Positions 17,301 to 25,416 of a stretch of DNA of 64,000 bases are shown in pieces. The DNA is from Chitinophagales bacterium (GTDB taxonomy: Bacteria > Bacteroidota > Bacteroidia > Chitinophagales > JADIYW01): contig JAIBAX010000014.1 of NCBI GenBank assembly GCA_019694955.1, forward strand, positions 1 through 64,000. The letters run 5' to 3'. Below the pieces are notes generated by a model that had not been told where the DNA came from, ran no database searches, and saw only the letters and a list, made by a program, of their open reading frames with translations. Both the position numbers and the translations under genes were made by a program. Position 1 is the stretch's first letter. Every line of letters begins with the position of its first letter.

Positions 17301-18865
17301 ATGTACCATCCACTGCCATCCAACAATTGGAAGTGCAGGAAAAGAATTGTATGAATGCAATAAATATTTTGGCATTCCTGAACAAGAAGAATTGGCACAC
17401 ACAAGTTGTCATCGCCACCAATGGTAGTCAGCAAGTGCTTAGTACAGATACCATCAACCTCAATGGTGCGGGATTATTTGGCATGGGTAGAACGCTAGAC
17501 AATGAACACAGTGAATTTAAGCATTATCGTATCGATTTACCATATGAACCGTCTGAAGAAGAACTTTCTTCTTTTATCGGCATTTTGGGATCAAATAATC
17601 AATATAAGGAAATCTCCATAAGAAGTAATCAAATAAAGAGTCAGCAGATTGTGGCTTGTTCGGAGGAAATTTCTGACGAACCCATTGCATATGGTTCGGG
17701 CACCTATTTGGTAACAGGAGGGACGAGTGGATTAGGGTTGTTGTATGCGGAGTGGTTGGCAACACAAGGTGTCAAGCAGATTGCCCTTGTTTCCAGAAGC
17801 GGGGCAAAACCTGAAACAGATGCTGCTGTTCAAAGGATGCAGGCGAATGGATCGCAAGTAAATATATACAAAGGGGATATTGGCAACCTAAGTGATTTGA
17901 CGACATTACTGACGAATATTCAACAACAGCAATCATCATTAAGTGGTGTTGTTCATGCCGCCGGAATATTAGATGACGGTTCTTTATTGCAACTTACCGA
18001 TGAAAAATTCAAGAACGTTATGCAGGCAAAGGTAGTGGGTGCTTGGAATTTGCACTTAGCAACTAAAGAAATGCGTTTAAGTCATTTTATATTGTTTTCC
18101 AGCGGTGCCAGTATATTGGGAACATCGGGTCAAGGCAATTATGTCGCTGCCAACTCCTACTTGGATCAATTGGCACATTATAGGACATCCATTGGATTGC
18201 CTGCGCTTGCTATAAATTGGGGCAATATCGGTGAGGTAGGCTTAGCTGCCAGTGATGCAAACAGAGGCAAGCGCTTGGCAGAGCAAGGAATGGGTGTATT
18301 TTCACCTAAGGATCTTCCAGTGTATTTCAAAGCACTTCTACAGGCAAAAGGAGCGCAGTGGATGCTGATGGACATTGATTTTAAGAAATGGGCAGCAGCA
18401 AATCCGGCAGTTAAACAAAACACATTGTATGAAAATTTCATTGAAATAAATGAGACTACTGCCACACAGCAAGGTGGCTTTGGGCAGGCAACCACCTATG
18501 CACAGGCCTTGAAGCAGGTGAGAGATTTTGTCAAAAGTGTTGTTTCTGCCACTACAAAAGTGCCAGTAAACAAGATAAAAGAAGATGCAACTTTCAAGAG
18601 TATGGGCATCGATTCCCTGATGGCATTGCAGCTAAAGAATAAATTTCAGACGGAATATCAACTGAATCTGGCAGTATCTTCTATTTGGACATATCCTACG
18701 GTGGAGAAATATAGCGAGTTTTTGGCAAAAGAACTTAAACTGGATGAACAATTTGCAGAAAAGAAAGCGGCGCCAACGGTGGCATCGGTTTCACAGGAGG
18801 AATTCTCAGTAGATAACCTCTCATTCGAGGATTTAATGAAACAATTAGAGGAAAAAACAAAATAA
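14330..18865 (+). CDS. Type I polyketide synthase, ketoreducing module KS-AT-KR-ACP
   Basis: 1511 residues. An N-terminal coiled coil of about 30 residues (EKLMQQLKDAVVAIKKLKAD) is typical of a docking helix that receives the preceding PKS. KS about 33-458 has Cys207 in DTACSSSL plus HGTGT and NIGH. AT about 557-840 has Ser650 in GHSMGE and the same VASHSPQM motif as the first protein. A pseudo-KR lies at about 920-1105. KR about 1123-1330 has the NADPH motif VTGGTSGLG, an LDD signature (B-type, D-hydroxyl predicted by known rules) and Tyr1271 in GQGNYVAAN. The ACP has Ser1429 in GIDSL. No DH, ER or thioesterase is present, so the last extension would leave a beta-hydroxyacyl-ACP. The C-terminal acidic tail (DNLSFEDLMKQLEE) could dock a further, unlinked partner or release enzyme. 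Confidence 0.95.
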   Translation: MQDQEKLMQQLKDAVVAIKKLKADLQAEREKDHEPVAIIGMAMRLPGDTNTAERYWELLETGFDAITDIPKSRFDAKKLFTTDPNEPGKITLLQGGFVKDIDQFDGSFFDISYAELENLDPQQRMLLEVSYEAIENAGINAKSLIDSDTGVFVGVTNVDYQTKSYRTGDYTSINHYSYSGQAICAHSGRISYLMGFQGPSIALDTACSSSLVATHLAVRTLRNRESSLALVGACNLIVDPEQTIYFSHLNALSKDSRCKSFSNDGNGFVRSEGCGVVVLKRLADAQRDGDNILAIIKGTAVNQDGKSNGFTAPSVKAQIKLLETALKDALLTAEQVDFIEAHGTGTKIGDPIEMDAISAVYKKHKTKDQPLLVGSVKSNIGHTESVAGMAGMMKMVLALQHKKIPQNLHFEHPNELIDWQGLPIAVPTRLTNWDKETRYAGISGFGVTGTNAHVILGNAPTTATPEIHLPKDIYVLTLSAKTDESLILLVKKYISFIEAATVPLEDICAMAALKRTHWEERTTFLARSKEEMIEKLKDFSEMEYESSKVFDEETVPPVVFVFPGQGSQWIGMGKLLMEHEEVFKTAMLACSDAFKKFIDWDLIEELNKPEANSRLNEIDIVQPALVAIEIALAKLWQSKGIHPEFVVGHSMGEAAAAYIAGILSLDEAAQVICLRSKLMKRQSGKGEMGVTDLTEQEARQYIIGWEDKLSIAVMNSPTSTVIAGEPEALNAVFTQLEAAGRFCRKVKVDVASHSPQMDPIKEELRQALQNLQPKDGEISFFSTALNKVIKGSELNADYWVNNLRNPVQFGSVIRSILEKDDSVFLEMSPHPVLLNAIQENIQVSGKKAKGIPSIFREKDEVLDFMANLVALHNTGYPIDWKAIYPSIGRFVVLPNYAWVKERFWYDKKHYVGQQPITQPAEAYLYNLSWKDVDIQRLNLSGKRILVANGQHSLGQRIIEKLQAANQVIEWNGTDVMEKPDLVLVLGISTFDVPSTAIQQLEVQEKNCMNAINILAFLNKKNWHTQVVIATNGSQQVLSTDTINLNGAGLFGMGRTLDNEHSEFKHYRIDLPYEPSEEELSSFIGILGSNNQYKEISIRSNQIKSQQIVACSEEISDEPIAYGSGTYLVTGGTSGLGLLYAEWLATQGVKQIALVSRSGAKPETDAAVQRMQANGSQVNIYKGDIGNLSDLTTLLTNIQQQQSSLSGVVHAAGILDDGSLLQLTDEKFKNVMQAKVVGAWNLHLATKEMRLSHFILFSSGASILGTSGQGNYVAANSYLDQLAHYRTSIGLPALAINWGNIGEVGLAASDANRGKRLAEQGMGVFSPKDLPVYFKALLQAKGAQWMLMDIDFKKWAAANPAVKQNTLYENFIEINETTATQQGGFGQATTYAQALKQVRDFVKSVVSATTKVPVNKIKEDATFKSMGIDSLMALQLKNKFQTEYQLNLAVSSIWTYPTVEKYSEFLAKELKLDEQFAEKKAAPTVASVSQEEFSVDNLSFEDLMKQLEEKTK

Positions 18866-18918
18866 AAGGATATATTTACTGTTGCAAAGGGGTGTTACTG
18901 AGGGATAAACACTTACTT

Positions 18919-20139
18919 ATGGCAAAAATTATTGGCTTTGGAGGAGGACTTCCATTTTTCTTCTGTATCATTCTGTGTGAGTTATTGGTTTTAAAATATG
19001 TAAAAAAGAAGCCATTTTCCCTACCGCTTGCACTGACAAACCTTCAGATTGGCATCGGATTTTTTCTGTTTAAATTGCTATTCTTTGGATTTTATTACTA
19101 TGCATATTTATTTGTATACCACCTATATCATTTCTTCGATTTCAGCTCAATTTATGTTGATTTTGCCTTAGCTTTTATATTATATGATCTAGGTTTTTAT
19201 TGGGGACATCGGTTTGGGCATGAGGTTAACTTTTTTTGGGGTGGTCATGTTACACATCATCAATCAGAAGAGTATAATTTATCTGTTGCCTATCGGTTGA
19301 CTTGGATTGGAGGGCCGTTGGTTTATTTTGCTTTTTTACCAGTAGCATTAATAGGTGTTTCGCCAAAATGTTTTTTTCTTGCGGCAAGTATTAATAGTAT
19401 CTATCAATTCTTCATGCATACTTCTTTGGTAAAGAGATATCCTTCATTTTTGGAATGGATATTTGTGTCTCCATTGTTTCATAGCACCCATCACGGCAAG
19501 AATGAACATTATATCGATAAGAACTACGGGTCATTTTTTACTATTTGGGATAGGATGTTTGGCACCTATGCCAGCACAGATATCGTGCCGGTGTTTGGAT
19601 TGCCAAAAGCATTTAAGGGATATGATCCGGTAAAGGCTAATTTTTATTATTTTGGAGAAATCTTTGCCAATGTTTTTCGAATGCGCCCACTTAATCGCCT
19701 AAAATTGTTATTCGGAAAACCTTCTTTTCATGAATCATCGCTAAAAACCGATGAAGACAAAACAGATATAAAACGACCAATCAGCAGTTTGTTTTATTAT
19801 GCCGTTTTTCAAACGGTTTTTATTATGATTGTCACATCCATATATGTACATTATTTTTCAGAGATTAAGCATATATATACCTTCCTGTATTTGATTTGGT
19901 TTACTTATAGTTTATCGCATCTTGGAAGGATGATGGAAGGTCGTCGCTTTCCAGTTATATGGGAGATGCTGCGGTTATTGGTATTTCTTTGTACTATTTT
20001 TCCTTTAGTCGGAATGGTAGCATGCAGTGATACAACTTTGTTATATCTGGGTGGTTTTGCGTTCCTATTCTCATTGATACATTATTTATTTATCATTAAA
20101 GCGTCTGTTAAGGTTGCCTGGGTACGATATGTTTCATAG
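18919..20139 (+). CDS. Membrane di-iron hydroxylase of the fatty acid hydroxylase / sterol desaturase superfamily
   Basis: 406 residues from the ATG at 18919; a GTG at 18892 would add nine residues. There are four or more hydrophobic segments before the catalytic core and three after it. The histidine clusters of the superfamily are present: HRFGH at about 97-101, HVTHH at about 110-114, and HSTHH at about 188-192, with further histidines at FMHTS and NEHY. Together they can bind a di-iron centre. Length and extra C-terminal helices resemble alkylglycerol monooxygenase-like members. It starts about 50 bases after the PKS stop in the same direction, so it is probably a tailoring enzyme for the PKS-derived chain. 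That link is inferred. The 3' end overlaps the opposing mutarotase gene by 32 bases. Confidence 0.85.
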   Translation: MAKIIGFGGGLPFFFCIILCELLVLKYVKKKPFSLPLALTNLQIGIGFFLFKLLFFGFYYYAYLFVYHLYHFFDFSSIYVDFALAFILYDLGFYWGHRFGHEVNFFWGGHVTHHQSEEYNLSVAYRLTWIGGPLVYFAFLPVALIGVSPKCFFLAASINSIYQFFMHTSLVKRYPSFLEWIFVSPLFHSTHHGKNEHYIDKNYGSFFTIWDRMFGTYASTDIVPVFGLPKAFKGYDPVKANFYYFGEIFANVFRMRPLNRLKLLFGKPSFHESSLKTDEDKTDIKRPISSLFYYAVFQTVFIMIVTSIYVHYFSEIKHIYTFLYLIWFTYSLSHLGRMMEGRRFPVIWEMLRLLVFLCTIFPLVGMVACSDTTLLYLGGFAFLFSLIHYLFIIKASVKVAWVRYVS

Positions 20140-21040
20140 CCGAAATTTCAAAAATAGCGAGATAGGTTTCGTCTGGTTTGATTTTTGGAGCAGCAAACAT
20201 TGGATGATTGGACAAAAGAGCATTAGTGGGTGTCACCATTGGCTCAATACATAAATATGGCTTTGCCGGATTTTTAGGTGCATAGAACACCATCACATGA
20301 TAACCTTTATGAAACTTTACTGTAACTTGTTTTTTGTCATCCTTGAAACAACATTGAGCCGGATGTCGATCTTTTGAAACGAAGAATCCGTGGTCGAAGC
20401 TTAGTTCCTCTAACAAGCATCCATTAAAGTCGCTCCATTCGAATGGTAAAGGAAGTGTTTTTGTAGTAGGTATCAGGAATTCATTGGTTTCGATTAAGCT
20501 TTCTACATCAAAATTTAAATAAACGTTTTTGCGGTCTCCTTCTATCGTAAAATAAGGATGAAATCCGAAAGAAATTGGCATAATTTTATTCGAAATGTTT
20601 TTAATTGCTGTTTGTATGATTACGCCATTATCTGTTAATTCATATGTTATTTGTATAGTGTGCTGAAATGGAAAGGCTTTAAAATTAGAAAATGCTTCGT
20701 TGAAATGAAATGTTTGAATGGCTTTTGTTGGCGTTACCATTTCCGTAATCCAGTTTGTTTCCTTGAGCAATAAACCATGCAAGGGTAGTTGATTGGCATC
20801 TCTCGATATAGAAAATTCATTCAAATCGATTGATTCGTTATTGAGCATAATTTGATTGCTTTCCAACCTATTTGCCCATGGGTGCATAAATGGATTTCCG
20901 GCTAGCTGGTGCGTTTCCATATAATCTTCCGAAGAAAATGGAAACCATATTAATCGTTGACTATCAACTATTAGTGTATTTATTTGTCCGCCAATGAGGT
21001 CGTTTAGTTCTAGAAATACCAGTTTGTTTTTGAGTATCAT
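20108..21040 (-). CDS. Aldose 1-epimerase (mutarotase) family protein
   Basis: 310 residues, normal for the galactose mutarotase-like superfamily, which interconverts alpha and beta anomers of sugars. Typical motifs are NPFMHPWANRL near residue 50, LPLHG near 85, FGFHPYF near 160 (candidate catalytic His) and CIEPMVTPTNAL near 270 (candidate catalytic Glu). No signal peptide is seen, so it is cytoplasmic. The start codon touches the stop of the helicase-nuclease gene upstream, so the two are translationally coupled. The gene converges on and overlaps the hydroxylase gene by 32 bases. Which sugar it acts on cannot be told. Confidence 0.85.
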   Translation of the reverse strand: MILKNKLVFLELNDLIGGQINTLIVDSQRLIWFPFSSEDYMETHQLAGNPFMHPWANRLESNQIMLNNESIDLNEFSISRDANQLPLHGLLLKETNWITEMVTPTKAIQTFHFNEAFSNFKAFPFQHTIQITYELTDNGVIIQTAIKNISNKIMPISFGFHPYFTIEGDRKNVYLNFDVESLIETNEFLIPTTKTLPLPFEWSDFNGCLLEELSFDHGFFVSKDRHPAQCCFKDDKKQVTVKFHKGYHVMVFYAPKNPAKPYLCIEPMVTPTNALLSNHPMFAAPKIKPDETYLAIFEISAMKHIVPRQP

Positions 21041-24000
21041 TATACTATTTTTGTTAAAGAGGGTTGGTCGTTTATATAGAGAAGGTAACCTTCAACATGC
21101 GGATACCCCATGTTTAGAAAAGCATTTGCATATCTTTTGATTTGGGCATTATATGCATCATTTACCTTGCCTGTTTTAAAGTCAACAATGATTATTGTAT
21201 TCTGAAACATAAAGAAACGGTCTGGGCGGAGAATCTTTTTATCACTAAATATATCTCTTTCATTTAGTATGGTAGCGTGTTGCATCCAGTTCCTAAATGC
21301 TTCTATTTCGAACACGGCTTGTATTTTTTCATACATTTCATACGAGTCTTCGATTTTAATTTTTCCCGATAGGATTTGTTGATGGATGATGCGTTCAGTA
21401 TCCTCTATCCGATGGATGAGTGCGAGGGTTTCATGTATCCTTTCGCCTATTTCTATTTCTTCTGAGGTATAGTCTTTTTTAAGCGTCATTTCCTTGTAGG
21501 GAGTATTGAGGGATGTAATGGGTAGTATTGAAGCGTGTGTTTTTTGCTCATCTAAAGATTTTGCTGCATAGGTGCCGATTTTATATACATTTGTTTCGGT
21601 TTTATTGGCATAGAATACCTCTTCCATCGTTTGAAGGGTAAGCTTTCCAATGGAATTAACTTTGCCGTCTTGAGAGCATATATACATTTGTTCTTGCGCT
21701 CGGGTAAATGCTACATATAATAAATTAAGGGATTCAAGGAGTGTCTCTTTTCTCTCCTGTTCATATGCTTCTGAAAAATACGTGTGTTCAAGTATTTTCC
21801 CACATTCTACCGGGATATTTCCAAGATTTTGGAAAGGTGGGTGTTCTGTTTTCACCCAAAGTAATGAGCCAGTTTTTGGTGTGGTGTCCCAATCCAACCA
21901 AGGGAGGAAAACGATTGGAAATTCCAACCCTTTTGATTTATGTATCGTCAATATTCTTATAGCATCTGTGTCACCGGAAGTTCTTATGGAATAATTGTCA
22001 TGGAAAGCTTCCCACCATTGTAAGAAAGAAGCAATATTCGTAAGCTTTGAAGAAGTATATTGTAGGATGATATCTAAGAATTGTATCAAATAGGTGTCCT
22101 GCGCTATCTCAAACTTTAATGCCCTTATTAAGTCTTCAATCAGTGCATAAATGGGGCTTTGTGCAAGTGATAGGAGGTTTTCTTCGGCTAGAAACGGGAT
22201 AAATTGTCCTAAAAGTAGTTTGTCAGGACTATCTGGGTGCAGATTCTTATGGTCGTTAAAGATACTTTCGGTGTTCAAGTTCCAAAGATTCAAGGCATTG
22301 CCCAGATAAAGAATATTGGTATAATGCACGGCAATAGGTTGATGGATATACCGCAATATCTGTATGATGAGTTTAACGGCAGGGTACTGTGCTATGGATC
22401 TGGAAGATTCGGAGATGACTTGTATATTCTGTTCGTTCAGGATCTTTGTAAGGTATTGGCTTTCATAGTTTTTCCTAATGATGATGGCCATATCTTTAGC
22501 TTTCCAACCGTCCTGAAGAAGCGTCCTAATTTTTTCTGCGACCCATTGAAAAGCTATTTCCATAGGTTTTTCCTCCTTATCATCTTTTGGAATAAAGTTT
22601 ACCTCAACAAAGCCAGTTTTGTTGTTATAAGCAAAAGGTTGTTGAACGATATTCTTATAAATAGCTGAAAATTGCAATGTTTCTGATAGCTTTTCAAAGA
22701 AAGCGCTGTTGAAGCGAACAATTTCTTGCGCACTTCTATAATTTGTATTCAGCATATTCTCTTTGGGAAGAAACATAGACAATGCCTGTTTGATTTCACT
22801 AACAATTAGCTGAACATTGCCGCCTCTCCATTTATAAATAGCTTGCTTGGCATCACCAACGATGAAAACGTTCCCATTCTGTGATAAAGTATTTATTATC
22901 AACGGCTTTAGTATTTCCCACTGAATGTCTGAGGTGTCTTGGAATTCGTCTAGTAGGATGTGTTGGTATTGGTTGCCGGCTTTTTCAAGGATAAATGGCG
23001 CATCTGTTTCTGTTATTAAGCCTTTGAGGAGTGTTTTCGTGTCTGAGATGAGCAATGTATTTTCACGGCTACGGAATTCTTTGATTTTTTCGTTTAGTTC
23101 ATGAATGATGCCTAAATTAAAAATATTCTTGGTGACTTCCACAAAAGAAATGTATGCAGTCTTCTTATCTTCCAAGGTGTTTATCATTTCTTTTGTGAGG
23201 CGTTCAATCCCAGATTGATAGGCTGTTTCAATTTTTTGAACCAATGCAGGGTCTGTTTTAATCCTATCTTTTACTAGTGGAATTTCTTGGTTGAAAATCC
23301 ATTTTTTTAAAGTGGCGAAGTCTTCATTATAATATTTTTTGGGTTTTAATGCTAGTTTTTCATAGAAAGAGTGTATGCCTGACTTAATATTATCTTTTTC
23401 AAGTCCGAGTGTTTGAAATATTTGTAAGCATTTTTTTGCGGAGGACTTGATATTCGTTTCAATGTTTCGGGTTTCGCGTAAGAGGAGTTCTTTCAAACGA
23501 ATGATTTCTTCAGCGGGGATATTCTTAAAGTACTCTGTAGAAATTTCTTTTACAAGTTCTTTTCCAATTTGGGAAATGTTAATGTCCAAATGCCAGGATA
23601 GTCCGGTTTCCAATTGATGTTTCATGTATTCAAAAAGCCATTCTATCAAGGCTTCGTTGTTATCGAGGTCTTCAAAAAGCCTTTTAGTGGCAGCATCTAA
23701 AACTACATCCATGTCGACTTCAATGCTGCTACCGATGGGGATTTTAAGTTCTTTTGCAAAGGAGTTTACGAGCAGTTGAAAGAAACTATCGATTGTCATG
23801 ATAGACAATCCGGAGTAGTTATGAATGATTCTGGAAAGGGCTATTTGGGCATTTTTCTGAATGAACGCTTCAGGATTTGGGTAGTGTTGTAGTTCGATGG
23901 CAAGTTCTTTGCCCATGGGGGTGTTAATATTGGTTGCGAGCCTTTCCAATTCAGCAATGAGTCGCTCTTTCATTTCGGTAGCTGCCTTATTGGTGAAGGT

Positions 24001-24123
24001 TATCGCCAGAATCGAAGAAAAATTATGGGGGTTTTGAATCAGTATTTTTAGGTATTCTTTTATTAAAGAAAAAGTTTTTCCTGATCCTGCGGATGCGGTA
24101 CAAATGGTTAAGTTTTGTTGCAT
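21040..24123 (-). CDS. UvrD/Rep-type helicase-exonuclease, AddA/RecB-like
   Basis: 1027 residues from the ATG at 24123; a TTG at 24153 is unlikely since it falls next to the terminator. All superfamily 1A helicase motifs are visible: I TASAGSGKT, Ia AITFTNKAA, II LLDEFQDTSD, III GDAKQAIYKWRGG, IV TNYRS, V TIHKSKGLEFP and VI LLYVAFTRAQEQ. The C-terminus has the PD-(D/E)XK nuclease signature VDFKTG followed by AQIKRYA. Such proteins process double-strand breaks for recombination, usually with an AddB- or RecC-like partner, which is not in this window. The 3' end is coupled to the mutarotase gene. The domain call is firm; the exact subfamily is less so. Confidence 0.88.
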   Translation of the reverse strand: MQQNLTICTASAGSGKTFSLIKEYLKILIQNPHNFSSILAITFTNKAATEMKERLIAELERLATNINTPMGKELAIELQHYPNPEAFIQKNAQIALSRIIHNYSGLSIMTIDSFFQLLVNSFAKELKIPIGSSIEVDMDVVLDAATKRLFEDLDNNEALIEWLFEYMKHQLETGLSWHLDINISQIGKELVKEISTEYFKNIPAEEIIRLKELLLRETRNIETNIKSSAKKCLQIFQTLGLEKDNIKSGIHSFYEKLALKPKKYYNEDFATLKKWIFNQEIPLVKDRIKTDPALVQKIETAYQSGIERLTKEMINTLEDKKTAYISFVEVTKNIFNLGIIHELNEKIKEFRSRENTLLISDTKTLLKGLITETDAPFILEKAGNQYQHILLDEFQDTSDIQWEILKPLIINTLSQNGNVFIVGDAKQAIYKWRGGNVQLIVSEIKQALSMFLPKENMLNTNYRSAQEIVRFNSAFFEKLSETLQFSAIYKNIVQQPFAYNNKTGFVEVNFIPKDDKEEKPMEIAFQWVAEKIRTLLQDGWKAKDMAIIIRKNYESQYLTKILNEQNIQVISESSRSIAQYPAVKLIIQILRYIHQPIAVHYTNILYLGNALNLWNLNTESIFNDHKNLHPDSPDKLLLGQFIPFLAEENLLSLAQSPIYALIEDLIRALKFEIAQDTYLIQFLDIILQYTSSKLTNIASFLQWWEAFHDNYSIRTSGDTDAIRILTIHKSKGLEFPIVFLPWLDWDTTPKTGSLLWVKTEHPPFQNLGNIPVECGKILEHTYFSEAYEQERKETLLESLNLLYVAFTRAQEQMYICSQDGKVNSIGKLTLQTMEEVFYANKTETNVYKIGTYAAKSLDEQKTHASILPITSLNTPYKEMTLKKDYTSEEIEIGERIHETLALIHRIEDTERIIHQQILSGKIKIEDSYEMYEKIQAVFEIEAFRNWMQHATILNERDIFSDKKILRPDRFFMFQNTIIIVDFKTGKVNDAYNAQIKRYANAFLNMGYPHVEGYLLYINDQPSLTKIV

Positions 24124-24156
24124 CTTGCAAGTTAGCGAATTTCCATTTTTCAAAAT

Positions 24157-24185
24157 AAAAAAGACGGCAAATTTGCCGTCTTTTT
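24157..24185 (-). terminator. Rho-independent terminator downstream of glutamine synthetase
   Basis: GACGGCAAA/TTTGCCGTC forms a perfect 9-bp stem flanked by A-runs and T-runs, symmetrical in both directions. It lies 22 bases after the minus-strand glutamine synthetase stop and separates it from the helicase gene. Confidence 0.92.
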
Positions 24186-24206
24186 ATTTTTATGTCAGTA
24201 AAAGTA

Positions 24207-25232
24207 TTATACTAACTCAAGCACTTTAGCTGTTTTTACAGTCTTCACAATTCTTGAAGCCACTTTATAAGGATCTGCGGCGGAGTTTGGTCTTCTGTCT
24301 TCTAACCATCCTTTCCATCCGCGGTCAACAGTTGCAATAGGGATTCTGATGGAAGCACCTCTGTCTGAAATACCGAAGCTGAATTTGTCAATAGATTGTG
24401 TTTCGTGTTTCCCGGTTAAGCGCATGTGGTTATCAGCGCCATAAACTTCGATGTGTTCTTTTACGAGCGGAGCAAATGCGCTACATACTTGCTCATAAAC
24501 ATCTTTGCTGCCACAAGTACGCAATAAGTTATTGGAGAAATTGGCGTGCATACCACTACCATTCCAATCTGTATCTCCTAGTGGTTTGCAGTGCCATTCG
24601 ATGAAATAACCATATTTTTCAGCAGTTCTTTCTAATAGATAACGAGCCACCCAGGTTTCATCGCCAGCTTCTTTAGCACCTTTGGCGAATACTTGGAACT
24701 CCCATTGTCCGATAGCTACTTCTGCATTGATACCTTCTACATTAAGACCTGCATCTAAACATAAGTCTAAATGTTCTTCAACGATAAAACGACCATAAGC
24801 ATTTTGTCCACCTACTGAGCAGTAATATTGACCTTGTTCTGCTGGTTCACCAGCTTCTGGCCAGCCAATAGGTTTATTCGTTTTAGGATTCCAAATAAAG
24901 TACTCTTGTTCAAATCCGAACCAAAAATCTTTATCATCATCATCGATGGTAGCACGACCATTGGATTCGTGTGCTGTTCCGTCTGGATTTAATACTTCAC
25001 ACATCACTAAATAAGCATTCTTGCGACCCGGATCCGGACATATGAAAACAGGTTGTAGTAAACAGTCAGATGAACCACCCGGTGCTTGTTGTGTTGAACT
25101 TCCGTCAAAACACCAAACGGGACAATCTTCTAGTTTGCCACTGAATCCTCTTTCGATTCTTGTTTTGCTTCTTAAGCTTTGAGTTGGTTTATATCCATCT
25201 AACCAAATGTACTCTAATTTAAACGCTGTCAT
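24207..25232 (-). CDS. glnII: Glutamine synthetase, type II (GSII)
   Basis: 341 residues, the length of the eukaryote-like GSII class rather than the roughly 470 of GSI or 700 of GSIII. It makes glutamine from glutamate, ammonia and ATP in the cytoplasm. Recognisable motifs are WCFDGSSTQQAPGGSSD, which includes the beta-grasp contribution, FGFEQEYF with the metal-binding glutamates, WEFQ, GSGMHANFSN, and SIRIPIATVDRGWKGWLEDR near the C-terminus. The gene is monocistronic, with a TAnnTTTG element at 25267-25274 and a strong terminator, so it is probably regulated separately in response to nitrogen. The identification is firm. Confidence 0.95.
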   Translation of the reverse strand: MTAFKLEYIWLDGYKPTQSLRSKTRIERGFSGKLEDCPVWCFDGSSTQQAPGGSSDCLLQPVFICPDPGRKNAYLVMCEVLNPDGTAHESNGRATIDDDDKDFWFGFEQEYFIWNPKTNKPIGWPEAGEPAEQGQYYCSVGGQNAYGRFIVEEHLDLCLDAGLNVEGINAEVAIGQWEFQVFAKGAKEAGDETWVARYLLERTAEKYGYFIEWHCKPLGDTDWNGSGMHANFSNNLLRTCGSKDVYEQVCSAFAPLVKEHIEVYGADNHMRLTGKHETQSIDKFSFGISDRGASIRIPIATVDRGWKGWLEDRRPNSAADPYKVASRIVKTVKTAKVLELV

Positions 25233-25266
25233 ATTAAATAAAATTTTATGTGAAAAATTTATAATT

Positions 25267-25274
25267 CAAATTTA
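25267..25274 (-). promoter_or_regulatory. Bacteroidota -7 promoter element for glutamine synthetase
   Basis: The minus strand reads TAAATTTG, matching TAnnTTTG, 35 bases before the start codon within an AT-rich 184-base gap. Confidence 0.4.
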
Positions 25275-25416
25275 TATTGAATTTTTAAAACATAAAAATT
25301 TATAACTTATTTTTTGGTTTAAAAAATAGTTAAAACCATATAATTTAACGATTTGTACACAAGAAAGCAGGATTTTTGGAAAAAAACCGACTTTTTTTTG
25401 AAAGAAAGTGTTGAAA

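Noticed and set aside
7792-18865. PUFA synthase (Pfa) or enediyne-type iterative PKS
   Set aside because: There are no tandem ACP repeats and the domains follow the modular KS-AT-(DH-ER)-KR-ACP order.
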